Shown piece after piece: positions 1-5,447 of a stretch of DNA of 5,914 nucleotides. A program made the translations under genes and the position numbers. Origin of the DNA: Chloroflexota bacterium (GTDB lineage Bacteria; Chloroflexota; Anaerolineae; Anaerolineales; Villigracilaceae); NCBI GenBank assembly GCA_016191895.1, contig JACPVD010000112.1, forward strand, positions 1 through 5,914. The letters run 5' to 3'. How positions within the stretch are numbered: the stretch's first letter is position 1; every line of letters starts with the position of its first letter. The notes below the pieces were generated by a model. It made no database searches, was not told the DNA's origin, and was given only the letters and a program-made list of their open reading frames with translations.

Positions 1-302
1 AGCATATTGTCCACGCCGGGCACGAGGAGAAATTTTTTTGAGGGGCGTTTGCGGTGGCGCGACATCCAATCGATGACCGCGACCATTTCATCGTCGACGC
101 CAAGCCTGTCGGCGAGACCAAGCAGGGCATTGCCGGGCGCTTCAATCCACATCACGAATCGGCGGGCCGAATGCGCGGGATCTTTGAAAAGAAAGCGCGG
201 GAAAAAGCGCGTGAGATTCTGCGCGTAGAGATCGTCGGTGTCGCTCAGGGTTCCGTCCACGTCGAAACACAGGGCTTTGATTCGGGAGATGTCGAGGGGC
301 AT
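1..302 (-). CDS. HAD-superfamily hydrolase, N-terminal part (runs off left edge)
   Basis: This is a partial gene read leftwards from an ATG at 302; 100 complete codons are visible. The protein begins MPLDISRIKALCFDVDGTLS, so residues 14-18 (DVDGT) are HAD motif I. In this family the first Asp is the nucleophile that becomes phosphorylated and the second is the general acid. Residues 19-90 are mostly helical in character and would form the C1 cap. LVPGVDNM near residue 93-100 resembles the PGV segment that leads back into the Rossmann core in phosphoglycolate phosphatase-like and beta-phosphoglucomutase-like members. Motifs II-IV lie outside the window, so substrate and exact subfamily cannot be told. 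The start is the only plausible one: no other ATG, GTG or TTG lies in frame just upstream. Its ribosome site is poor, since the nearest AGGAG (324-328, minus strand) is about 21 bases away. The gene is divergent from the histidine kinase. Confidence 0.88.
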   Translation of the reverse strand, partial: MPLDISRIKALCFDVDGTLSDTDDLYAQNLTRFFPRFLFKDPAHSARRFVMWIEAPGNALLGLADRLGVDDEMVAVIDWMSRHRKRPSKKFLLVPGVDNM

Positions 303-347
303 GGCGATTGGATGGGTAATTGGCTCCTGAAAATTTTGAACGCCTGC

Positions 348-353
348 ATTGTA
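348..353 (-). promoter_or_regulatory. Candidate -10 box for the HAD gene
   Basis: On the minus strand the hexamer TACAAT matches the sigma-70 -10 consensus at five of six bases and lies 46 bases upstream of the HAD start codon. No convincing -35 hexamer sits 16-18 bases further upstream, where the sequence is part of the inverted-repeat arm. An AGGAG at 324-328 falls between this box and the gene but is too far from the ATG for normal spacing. This is a weak call resting on one hexamer. Confidence 0.25.
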
Positions 354-368
354 TCTTCTCGATAAACT

Positions 369-438
369 GGGGTGTGGGGTGTTTTCAGCGTATTTCGTGC
401 GCTGAAAACACCCCACTTCCCCTTTCCTTTTTTCTTTT
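369..438 (+). terminator. Strong hairpin with T-rich run (terminator-like) in a divergent intergenic region
   Basis: Bases 374-390 (GTGGGGTGTTTTCAGCG) are an exact reverse complement of 400-416, giving a 17-bp perfect stem with a 9-base loop (391-399). Allowing one T-T mismatch and one G-T pair, the arms extend to 369-390 and 400-421. A pyrimidine- and T-rich run (421-438, ending TTTTTTCTTTT) follows on the plus strand only, the layout of an intrinsic terminator reading rightwards. It is odd because no plus-strand gene precedes it: the flanking genes diverge. It could end antisense or leftward-origin readthrough, end a small RNA started around 340-370, insulate the kinase promoter, or be a dispersed palindromic element. 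The structure is certain; the function is not. Confidence 0.6.
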
Positions 439-467
439 GAAAAGATACGTCTACATTGTACCAAACG

Positions 468-496
468 GGTTATCGAAAAACATTGCGTAGTATAAT
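468..496 (+). promoter_or_regulatory. Likely promoter of the histidine kinase gene
   Basis: A perfect TATAAT lies at 491-496, 23 bases before the ATG at 520. No good -35 is present: the best matches are GGTTAT (468-473, 17-base spacer) or TTATCG (470-475, 15-base spacer). Initiation about seven bases past the box would fall near 503, leaving a leader of only about 17 bases. The purine run AAAAAAGAG (500-508) is the only Shine-Dalgarno-like sequence, ending 11 bases before the start. The promoter lies downstream of the 369-438 hairpin, so that hairpin would not be in this transcript's leader. Confidence 0.5.
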
Positions 497-519
497 TTGA
501 AAAAAGAGCGCGCATTATC

Positions 520-2649
520 ATGCCGGAAGACCGTTCCCGTTTTTTACTTGAACTATTGATCAAAGTCAACCGCGAGGTTGCCACCGCGTTGGACCTGCGA
601 ACGGTCTTGCAACGCCTGCTTTATGCGGCCATTCAATATGTGGGCGGCGAACGTGGAAGCATTGTGGTGATGGACGAACATGGCAAGCCGCTCGACGCGA
701 CGATCATCTATGGCCAGCAACTGCACGAACAAACCACCCAGCAATTGCGCGAAACCGTTGAAAAAGGCCTCGCCGGCTGGGTGATGCGGCATCGAAAGGC
801 GGCGCTTGTGCCGGATACCAGCAAGGACGAACGCTGGGTAAAACGCGACGACGACTCGGTGGAAAAGAGCGGCGCAAAATCGGCGATCTGCGTGCCGTTG
901 ATGGCGCGCGAACAAATGGTGGGAGTGTTGACCCTTGTTCATTCCATCCCGAATGAATTTACGCAGGAACATTTGAATTTGATGCAGGCCATTGCCGACC
1001 AGGCAAGCGTGGCGGTATTGAATGCGCGGCTGTATACTGAAAGCCAGCGGACGGCGCGGGTGATGTCTGCGCTTGCAGAAGGCGCGGCTTCGATCAATAC
1101 GTCGCTCGAACTGACGGATGTATGGCGACGAATCCTAAACCAAACCATGCAAGCTTTGCAGGTGGAAACCGTCGCGTTGGCGTTGATCGACCCAACCAGC
1201 AACGATCTTGTCTTTCAAGCGGCGGCGGGACATAACTCCGGCAACATCCCCGGCAAGCATATTGTCAACGGGAAGGGACTCGCGGGAACGGTGGTGACCA
1301 CCGGGCGCGGGGTGGTGATTCCAGCCGCCGGGGAGGACGAGCGTTATCGTGACGTGGACAAGTTCGGGGGAATCGAGACGCGGGCGATCGCCATCGTCCC
1401 GATTCAATCGCAGGGAAAGGTCATCGGCGCGTTGGAGGCGATCAATCCGATCTCCGGGGCTTTCGATATGGATGCCTTACTGGTCATGACCGGCCTCGGA
1501 AGCCTGGCCGGCACGACGATCCAAAACGCGCGTTTCCTGGAACAGTTGAAAAAAGCGCACCAACGCTATCGCGAATTATTCGAAGACAGCGTCGACCCGA
1601 TCCTGATCACCGATTGGGAAGGCAAGGTGCTGGAAACAAACCGCCAGATGATCGCGTTGAGCGGTTACAGCAACGATCAATTGCGCTCGATGAGCATCGA
1701 TCAGTTGCATGAAGTGAAGTGGAACAATACCGGCTTGAATTTCGAGACGTTGAAGCAGGGCGACGAATGTTCCTACGAATCGGTCCTGCACAAGCAGGAC
1801 AGCGGTACCGTGCCGGTGGAGGTGCATGCGCACCGCGTTGAATTCGAAGAATCCAATTCGGTACAGTGGATTTTGCGCGACATCACCGAACGCCGCGAAT
1901 TGGATGCCCTGCGCAAAGACATGACCAGCATGGTGTATCACGATATACGGTCGCCGCTTGGCAACATCATTTCGAGCCTTGAAATGATGGGCAACGGCCT
2001 GCCGGAAGATGAAACGCTGATTACCATGCTTAATGTTGCAAAAGGCTCCGCCAATCGCATTCAGCGTTTGGTGGCATCCCTGCTGGATGTGAACCGTCTC
2101 GAGGCCGGCCATCAGATCGTGGAACAGCATGCGGTCGATCCGCTTGCATTGATTCGCGAAGCGATTCGAGACACCGAACGCGCCGCTGCCGGACGCGAGC
2201 AATTGATCGAAAATAAAATCACCACTGTTCTTCCGCTGATCTGGGTGGATGTGGACATGATTCACCGCGTATTCATCAACTTGATCGAAAACGCGATTAA
2301 GTATACGCCCGCGGGCGGGCATATTGAGGTTGGCGCACAACCCACCGAAGATCTCTTCGTGAAATTCCGGGTGAGCGATAACGGCCCCGGTATCTCCGCC
2401 GCCGACCGCGAGCGCGTCTTCGATAAATTCACCCGCCTGCGTGGAAAGAACAGCCCCGGCGGAATCGGCATCGGGTTGTCGTTTTGCAAACTCGCCGTGC
2501 AGGGACATGGCGGTCAGGTCTGGGTGGAAAGCGAACTTGGAAAAGGCACCACCTTCTGGCTCACCCTGCCCGTTGCGCAAAAGAAGCAAACCGGCGAATT
2601 AAAACGCCAGACCGGCCGGTTGATGATGAAGGAACATAAGAAATCATAA
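520..2649 (+). CDS. Soluble GAF-GAF-PAS sensor histidine kinase
   Basis: This 709-residue two-component sensor kinase has no signal peptide or membrane segment, so it should sense a cytoplasmic signal. Domains in order: GAF 1 (about 15-170), GAF 2 (about 185-340), PAS (about 345-458, ending in the typical ILRDITERRELD linker), HisKA (about 460-530) and HATPase_c (about 575-688). The phospho-acceptor is His474 in HDIRSPL (codon 1939-1941). The ATP-binding boxes are complete: N box with Asn587 and Asn591 (NLIENAIKYTP), G1 box DNGPGIS (620-626), F box DKFTRL and G2 box GGIGIGLSFC (647-656). All catalytic elements are present, so it should be active. GAF domains bind small molecules, cofactors or cyclic nucleotides; the ligand cannot be told, and I see no obvious bilin-binding Cys context. 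The basic tail after 688 carries a small repeat (QTGELKRQTGRL). No receiver or response regulator is adjacent on either side, so the partner is encoded elsewhere. The ATG at 520 follows a TATAAT box and is the natural start. Confidence 0.95.
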   Translation: MPEDRSRFLLELLIKVNREVATALDLRTVLQRLLYAAIQYVGGERGSIVVMDEHGKPLDATIIYGQQLHEQTTQQLRETVEKGLAGWVMRHRKAALVPDTSKDERWVKRDDDSVEKSGAKSAICVPLMAREQMVGVLTLVHSIPNEFTQEHLNLMQAIADQASVAVLNARLYTESQRTARVMSALAEGAASINTSLELTDVWRRILNQTMQALQVETVALALIDPTSNDLVFQAAAGHNSGNIPGKHIVNGKGLAGTVVTTGRGVVIPAAGEDERYRDVDKFGGIETRAIAIVPIQSQGKVIGALEAINPISGAFDMDALLVMTGLGSLAGTTIQNARFLEQLKKAHQRYRELFEDSVDPILITDWEGKVLETNRQMIALSGYSNDQLRSMSIDQLHEVKWNNTGLNFETLKQGDECSYESVLHKQDSGTVPVEVHAHRVEFEESNSVQWILRDITERRELDALRKDMTSMVYHDIRSPLGNIISSLEMMGNGLPEDETLITMLNVAKGSANRIQRLVASLLDVNRLEAGHQIVEQHAVDPLALIREAIRDTERAAAGREQLIENKITTVLPLIWVDVDMIHRVFINLIENAIKYTPAGGHIEVGAQPTEDLFVKFRVSDNGPGISAADRERVFDKFTRLRGKNSPGGIGIGLSFCKLAVQGHGGQVWVESELGKGTTFWLTLPVAQKKQTGELKRQTGRLMMKEHKKS

Positions 2650-2653
2650 ATGA

Positions 2654-2727
2654 TTCACCGCGAAGCGGCAAAGATAGCGAAGAAAATTCTCTTAACCAAC
2701 TTTTAAACTTCGCTTCTTCGTGGTAAA
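2654..2727. repeat. Composite intergenic palindrome between the kinase and MBL genes
   Basis: Two nested stems can be drawn. The outer one pairs ACCGCGAAG (2657-2665) with CTTCGTGGT (2716-2724), 9 bp including one G-T pair. The inner one pairs AGCGAAG (2676-2682) with CTTCGCT (2708-2714), 7 bp around an AT-rich 25-base loop. A 10-base bulge separates them on the left side and a single base on the right. Both stems repeat the CGAAG/CTTCG theme, and the element fills most of the gap between the two genes. It ends eight bases before the downstream Shine-Dalgarno and is followed by A's rather than T's, so it does not look like an intrinsic terminator. The make-up resembles dispersed intergenic repeats seen in many Chloroflexota and other genomes; that family membership is an inference from memory of the motif style. 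Confidence 0.6.
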
Positions 2728-2731
2728 AAAC

Positions 2732-2736
2732 AGGAG
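2732..2736 (+). promoter_or_regulatory. Ribosome binding site deciding the MBL start
   Basis: AGGAG lies four bases before the ATG at 2741, within CAGGAGAAGC. It favours this ATG over the in-frame GTG at 2720, which would add seven residues (MVKNRRS), has no Shine-Dalgarno of its own and lies inside the palindrome arm. Confidence 0.75.
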
Positions 2737-2740
2737 AAGC

Positions 2741-3598
2741 ATGCAGGAAATTACAAAGAACGTTTATATCGAAGACCAGTTCCCCGGCGTGACGCTGGGG
2801 GTGATTGTGACATCGCGCGGGTTGATCCAAATCGACGCGCCTCCCTCGCCCGAAGACGCGCGTTCGTGGCGCGCCGCGCTCATGAATCTCGGCGGCGGCA
2901 TGGAGCGCGTGTTGATCAACCTCGACGCCCATCCCGACCGAACCCTCGGCGCACGCGCCATGGATTGCACCGTGATCGCGCATGAAAAAACCGCGCACAT
3001 GTTCCGCACAAGGCCGAGCACGTTCAAGGCGCAGGGCGAGGAGACCGGCTCCGACTGGGAATCCATCTCCGGGTTGGGAAGTGTGCGTTGGTCCCCGCCG
3101 GAAATCTCCTTCCTCGACCAGATGATCCTGCATTGGAGCATCGCCCCGGTTGTTCTCGAACATCACCCCGGGCCGACAAGCGGCTCCATTTGGGTGCGGC
3201 TGCCCGATGAAAAAATCGTCTTCATCGGCGATGCGGTGATGAAAAACCAGCCGCCGTTCTTTGCCGGCTCCAACATCACCGATTGGATCACCGCGGTAAA
3301 CCTCCTGCTTGGCCCCGCCTTCAAGGGTTACACCATTGTCAGTGGGCGCGGCGGCGTGGTGACGCCAAGCGTGATCAAAACGCAATTGGACTTCCTCAAA
3401 CACATCAACGATAAATTGAATCGAATGACGACCAAAAAGCCGAAGCCCGCCGTGACCGAGAAACTGGTCGCTTCGTTATTGACCTGGTTCAAAGCTCCGG
3501 CCGTGCGCCAGAAACAATTCGCCCAGCGCCTGCGCTATGGCCTGCTTCATTACAACTCGCGTCCGAGTCACGTCTCCGGCCAATTCAACGAGGATTAA
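2741..3598 (+). CDS. Metallo-beta-lactamase-fold protein with degenerate metal site
   Basis: This 285-residue protein follows the MBL-fold layout, but most metal ligands are substituted. After the N-terminal strands (VTLGVIVTSRGLIQIDAP, 17-34), the usual HxHxDH loop reads D62-A-H64-P-D66-R67. The later GHT motif reads H142-P-G-P145-T-S-G. The bridging Asp is kept in FIGD164. The final GHG motif reads G202-R203-G204. Thus only His64, Asp66 and Asp164 of the canonical set remain. Known MBL hydrolases need these ligands for a di-metal centre, so the protein may bind one metal, a different metal or none; a non-catalytic or altered role is an inference. The C-terminal part (about 210-285) is helical and basic. 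The fold looks intact and the frame is clean, so this is not a pseudogene by appearance. The start is set by AGGAG at 2732. The stop overlaps the next start by one base (TAATG), implying coupling with the asparaginase. Confidence 0.82.
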   Translation: MQEITKNVYIEDQFPGVTLGVIVTSRGLIQIDAPPSPEDARSWRAALMNLGGGMERVLINLDAHPDRTLGARAMDCTVIAHEKTAHMFRTRPSTFKAQGEETGSDWESISGLGSVRWSPPEISFLDQMILHWSIAPVVLEHHPGPTSGSIWVRLPDEKIVFIGDAVMKNQPPFFAGSNITDWITAVNLLLGPAFKGYTIVSGRGGVVTPSVIKTQLDFLKHINDKLNRMTTKKPKPAVTEKLVASLLTWFKAPAVRQKQFAQRLRYGLLHYNSRPSHVSGQFNED

Positions 3599-4656
3599 TG
3601 TACCCGCATCAACCCCTCCTCGAACTGATCCGCGGCCGCATCGTCGAGTCGACGCATTTTGGCTCCATCGCGGCGGTCGATTCAAACGGCAAGTTGCTGC
3701 ACTCTTTAGGCGACCCTCATACGGTCGCCTTTTTACGTTCCTCCGCCAAACCATTTCAGGCCATTCCCTTTGTCGAACACGGCGGCGTGGAGCATTTCAA
3801 CTTTACCCAGCGCGAACTATCCATTTCCTGCGCCTCGCACGAAACCGCGCAAATGCATCTTGATACCGTGCAGGCCATGCAGTCGAAGATCGGAATTAGT
3901 GAAGCCGATTTGCAATGCGGTTCGCACCTGCCCGGCGATTCGTCCAAACTGCGCGAGGTCATTCAAAACAACATCCTCCCCACGTCGAATTTCAACAATT
4001 GTTCTGGCAAGCACACCGCCATGCTGGCTCATGCAAAAATGCGTAACCTGCCTTTGGAAAATTATCTTGCCATCGATCATCCCATTCAACAGGACATCCT
4101 TGCGGCGATTTCAGAAATGTGCGGAATCGAAAAGGAAAAAATCGAATTGGGCGTGGATGGCTGTTCCGCCCCGAATTTTGCATTGCCGCTTTTCAACGCC
4201 GCGCTCGGCGTGGCGCGTTTATGCGACCCGCGCTTCCTCCCCGAAGCCCGCGCGGCGGCGTGCAAAAGGATTACATCCGCAATGACGGCGCATCCTGAAA
4301 TGATCAGCAACTACGGCGAGTTCGATTGTGAGTTGATGAAAACTGGCGAGGGAAACATCGTCACCAAGCGTGGTGCGGAAGGCTTTCAAATCATCGGGTT
4401 GATGCCCGGCCTCTGCGGCGAAAACGGCGTAGGCATCGCCTTCAAAGTGACCGACGGCGACGCTTCGCGCATGAGCGATCAACTTGAATCCAGCGCGAGA
4501 GTCCGCCCGGCGGTGACGCTTGAAATTTTGCGCCAGTTGAACGCCTTGAATGAAACGCAATTGCAATCGCTGGCAAAGTTTGGCCCGGCGAAACAGTTGA
4601 AGAATCATGCCGGCCTGCGCACCGGCGAATCGCGCCCGGTGTTTCGGCTTGCATGA
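3598..4656 (+). CDS. L-asparaginase, Rhizobium etli-type (asparaginase II family, PF06089-like)
   Basis: This 352-residue cytoplasmic enzyme should hydrolyse L-asparagine to aspartate and ammonia. It belongs to the serine-lysine class typified by R. etli ReAV, unrelated to the E. coli AnsA/AnsB fold. Signatures in order: LRSSAKPFQAIP (Ser48/Ser49, Lys51), SISCASHETAQMH (Ser80, His81), NNCSGKHTAMLAHA (Cys135, Lys138, His139), GVDGCSAPNFALPL (Cys189), AHPEMISNYGEFDCELM and KRGAEGFQ (Lys258). In ReAV, from memory, two Ser-Lys pairs form the nucleophilic centre and a zinc site uses Cys135, Lys138 and Cys189; the same positions are occupied here, so activity is likely. The length is normal for the family. 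The start ATG overlaps the MBL stop (TAATG) and has GAGG at 3590-3593. The stop overlaps the next start (ATGA). A terminator-like hairpin lies inside codons 37-46. Confidence 0.93.
   Translation: MYPHQPLLELIRGRIVESTHFGSIAAVDSNGKLLHSLGDPHTVAFLRSSAKPFQAIPFVEHGGVEHFNFTQRELSISCASHETAQMHLDTVQAMQSKIGISEADLQCGSHLPGDSSKLREVIQNNILPTSNFNNCSGKHTAMLAHAKMRNLPLENYLAIDHPIQQDILAAISEMCGIEKEKIELGVDGCSAPNFALPLFNAALGVARLCDPRFLPEARAAACKRITSAMTAHPEMISNYGEFDCELMKTGEGNIVTKRGAEGFQIIGLMPGLCGENGVGIAFKVTDGDASRMSDQLESSARVRPAVTLEILRQLNALNETQLQSLAKFGPAKQLKNHAGLRTGESRPVFRLA
3708..3734 (+). other. Terminator-like hairpin inside the asparaginase coding region
   Basis: AGGCGACC (3708-3715) is an exact reverse complement of GGTCGCCT (3723-3730), with a 7-base loop and four more T's directly after the stem (TTTTT at 3730-3734). 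This is the shape of an intrinsic terminator on the plus strand, about 110 bases into the gene. The stem encodes parts of a segment conserved in the family (GDP...FLRSSAKP), so it may be a by-product of codon choice. The U-run is short, so any termination would be partial. Confidence 0.4.
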
Positions 4657-5447
4657 ATCTGATTGAAGACCCGTTTTTTCAAATCCTCATCGCCCGGTTG
4701 ATTCAACCGGGCGTGATTGGGCTTGCGATCACCGGCAGTTACTCGCGCAACCAAAACGACCCGCACAGCGATGTGGATGTGGACATCTTCGCCGAAGCCC
4801 TGCCGGCGGATTCCTATACGCTTCGCATCTTCGACGGGAAACTGGTCAGCCTCAAATACATTCTCCTGCGCGACGAATATGACTCGCTCACAAAGCCCGA
4901 GAGGGCCGTCTGGGCGGTGCCGGGTCTGCGCCAGTTGCAGATTTTGAAAGACGACTCCGGCGAACTCGCAACACTCAAACAGGCCGCGCTCGATTTCAAA
5001 TGGGAGCCATTGCAAAACGCCGCAAATGAATATGCGGTCGAAGCGTTGATGGGATGTTCCGAGGAAGCGCGCAAGATCGTCGGTGGGCTGATGGGTAGCG
5101 ACGAAGCGAAAGTGTTGTACGCTTCCTGGGGAATGTTCAAAAAACTGTCGTTTGCCGCTGCTGTGCAGGCCGGGTTGATGATCGAATCGGAGAATCGAAT
5201 CTTCGACATGCTGCGGGATCATTTCGGCAGAGACCACGCCTGGACACGCGCCTTCCGCCTCTCGTTTGGCATGGACGTGGGCAATCCATCCATCCCCGCC
5301 TTCCAAATTCGCGGGCTTGCCTCGCTCGATCTATATGAACAGACCCATAAACTCTTTGAATCCCTGATCACCGATGAGCGCCGCGAAGTGATCGAGGACG
5401 CCTTGAAGGTCATTTCTTCTTATAAACAGGGCCGCTCCCATGCGTAA
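4653..5447 (+). CDS. Nucleotidyltransferase-fold protein of unknown substrate
   Basis: This 264-residue protein has an N-terminal Pol-beta-type nucleotidyltransferase motif. AITGSYSRNQ (25-34) supplies the Gly28-Ser29 helix start, and HSDVDVDIF (38-46) supplies the metal-binding Asp40 and Asp42 of the GS...DxD signature. Asp61 in FDGKLVSLKYI is a candidate third carboxylate. Such proteins move a nucleotide from NTP to a hydroxyl or phosphate on a small molecule, protein or RNA. The remaining 115-264 region is helical, as in the C-terminal domain of aminoglycoside nucleotidyltransferases, but I cannot assign a substrate and do not claim antibiotic resistance. There is no membrane segment. The start overlaps the asparaginase stop (ATGA) and has no clear Shine-Dalgarno, so it probably depends on coupled translation. 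The stop lies eight bases inside the next gene. A strong palindrome sits at codons 13-21. Confidence 0.78.
   Translation: MNLIEDPFFQILIARLIQPGVIGLAITGSYSRNQNDPHSDVDVDIFAEALPADSYTLRIFDGKLVSLKYILLRDEYDSLTKPERAVWAVPGLRQLQILKDDSGELATLKQAALDFKWEPLQNAANEYAVEALMGCSEEARKIVGGLMGSDEAKVLYASWGMFKKLSFAAAVQAGLMIESENRIFDMLRDHFGRDHAWTRAFRLSFGMDVGNPSIPAFQIRGLASLDLYEQTHKLFESLITDERREVIEDALKVISSYKQGRSHA
4691..4713. repeat. Near-perfect 23-base palindrome in the nucleotidyltransferase coding region
   Basis: CGCCCGGTTGA (4691-4701) is an exact reverse complement of TCAACCGGGCG (4703-4713) around a single T. As RNA it would fold into a GC-rich 10-bp stem with a three-base loop, 38 bases after the start codon. It is not followed by T's on either strand, so it is not an intrinsic terminator. 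It encodes part of ARLIQPGVIG. It could slow or pause translation, protect an mRNA end after cleavage, or be chance. Confidence 0.6.

Noticed and set aside
54..365. A 103-codon plus-strand open frame over the left end
   Set aside because: It is antisense to the HAD gene, whose DVDGT motif is unmistakable; no motif or ribosome site supports the plus frame.
2306..2317. A 12-base GC palindrome (CGCCCGCGGGCG) in the kinase gene
   Set aside because: It encodes the conserved N-box segment YTPAGG with GC-rich codons, is short, has no loop and no T-run; chance is sufficient.
1576..2589. A 337-codon open frame on the minus strand inside the kinase gene
   Set aside because: It lies antisense to a clear kinase with all conserved boxes, and its translation (rich in His, Gln and Phe) has no recognisable motif. 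It is a codon-bias shadow of a GC-rich gene.
2720..2740. GTG at 2720 as start of the MBL protein
   Set aside because: It lacks a Shine-Dalgarno and lies within the palindrome arm, whereas the ATG at 2741 has AGGAG four bases upstream.
5214..5237. An R-x6-H pattern (Arg188 to His195) in the nucleotidyltransferase, suggesting a fused HEPN domain
   Set aside because: The pattern is short and common, it lacks other HEPN features that I can recognise, and no MNT/HEPN toxin-antitoxin pairing is present; a structure prediction would be needed to revive it.
4605..5306. A 233-codon minus-strand open frame opposite the nucleotidyltransferase
   Set aside because: The plus-strand frame has the GS...DxD motif and fits the overlapping gene cluster; the antisense product has no recognisable domain.
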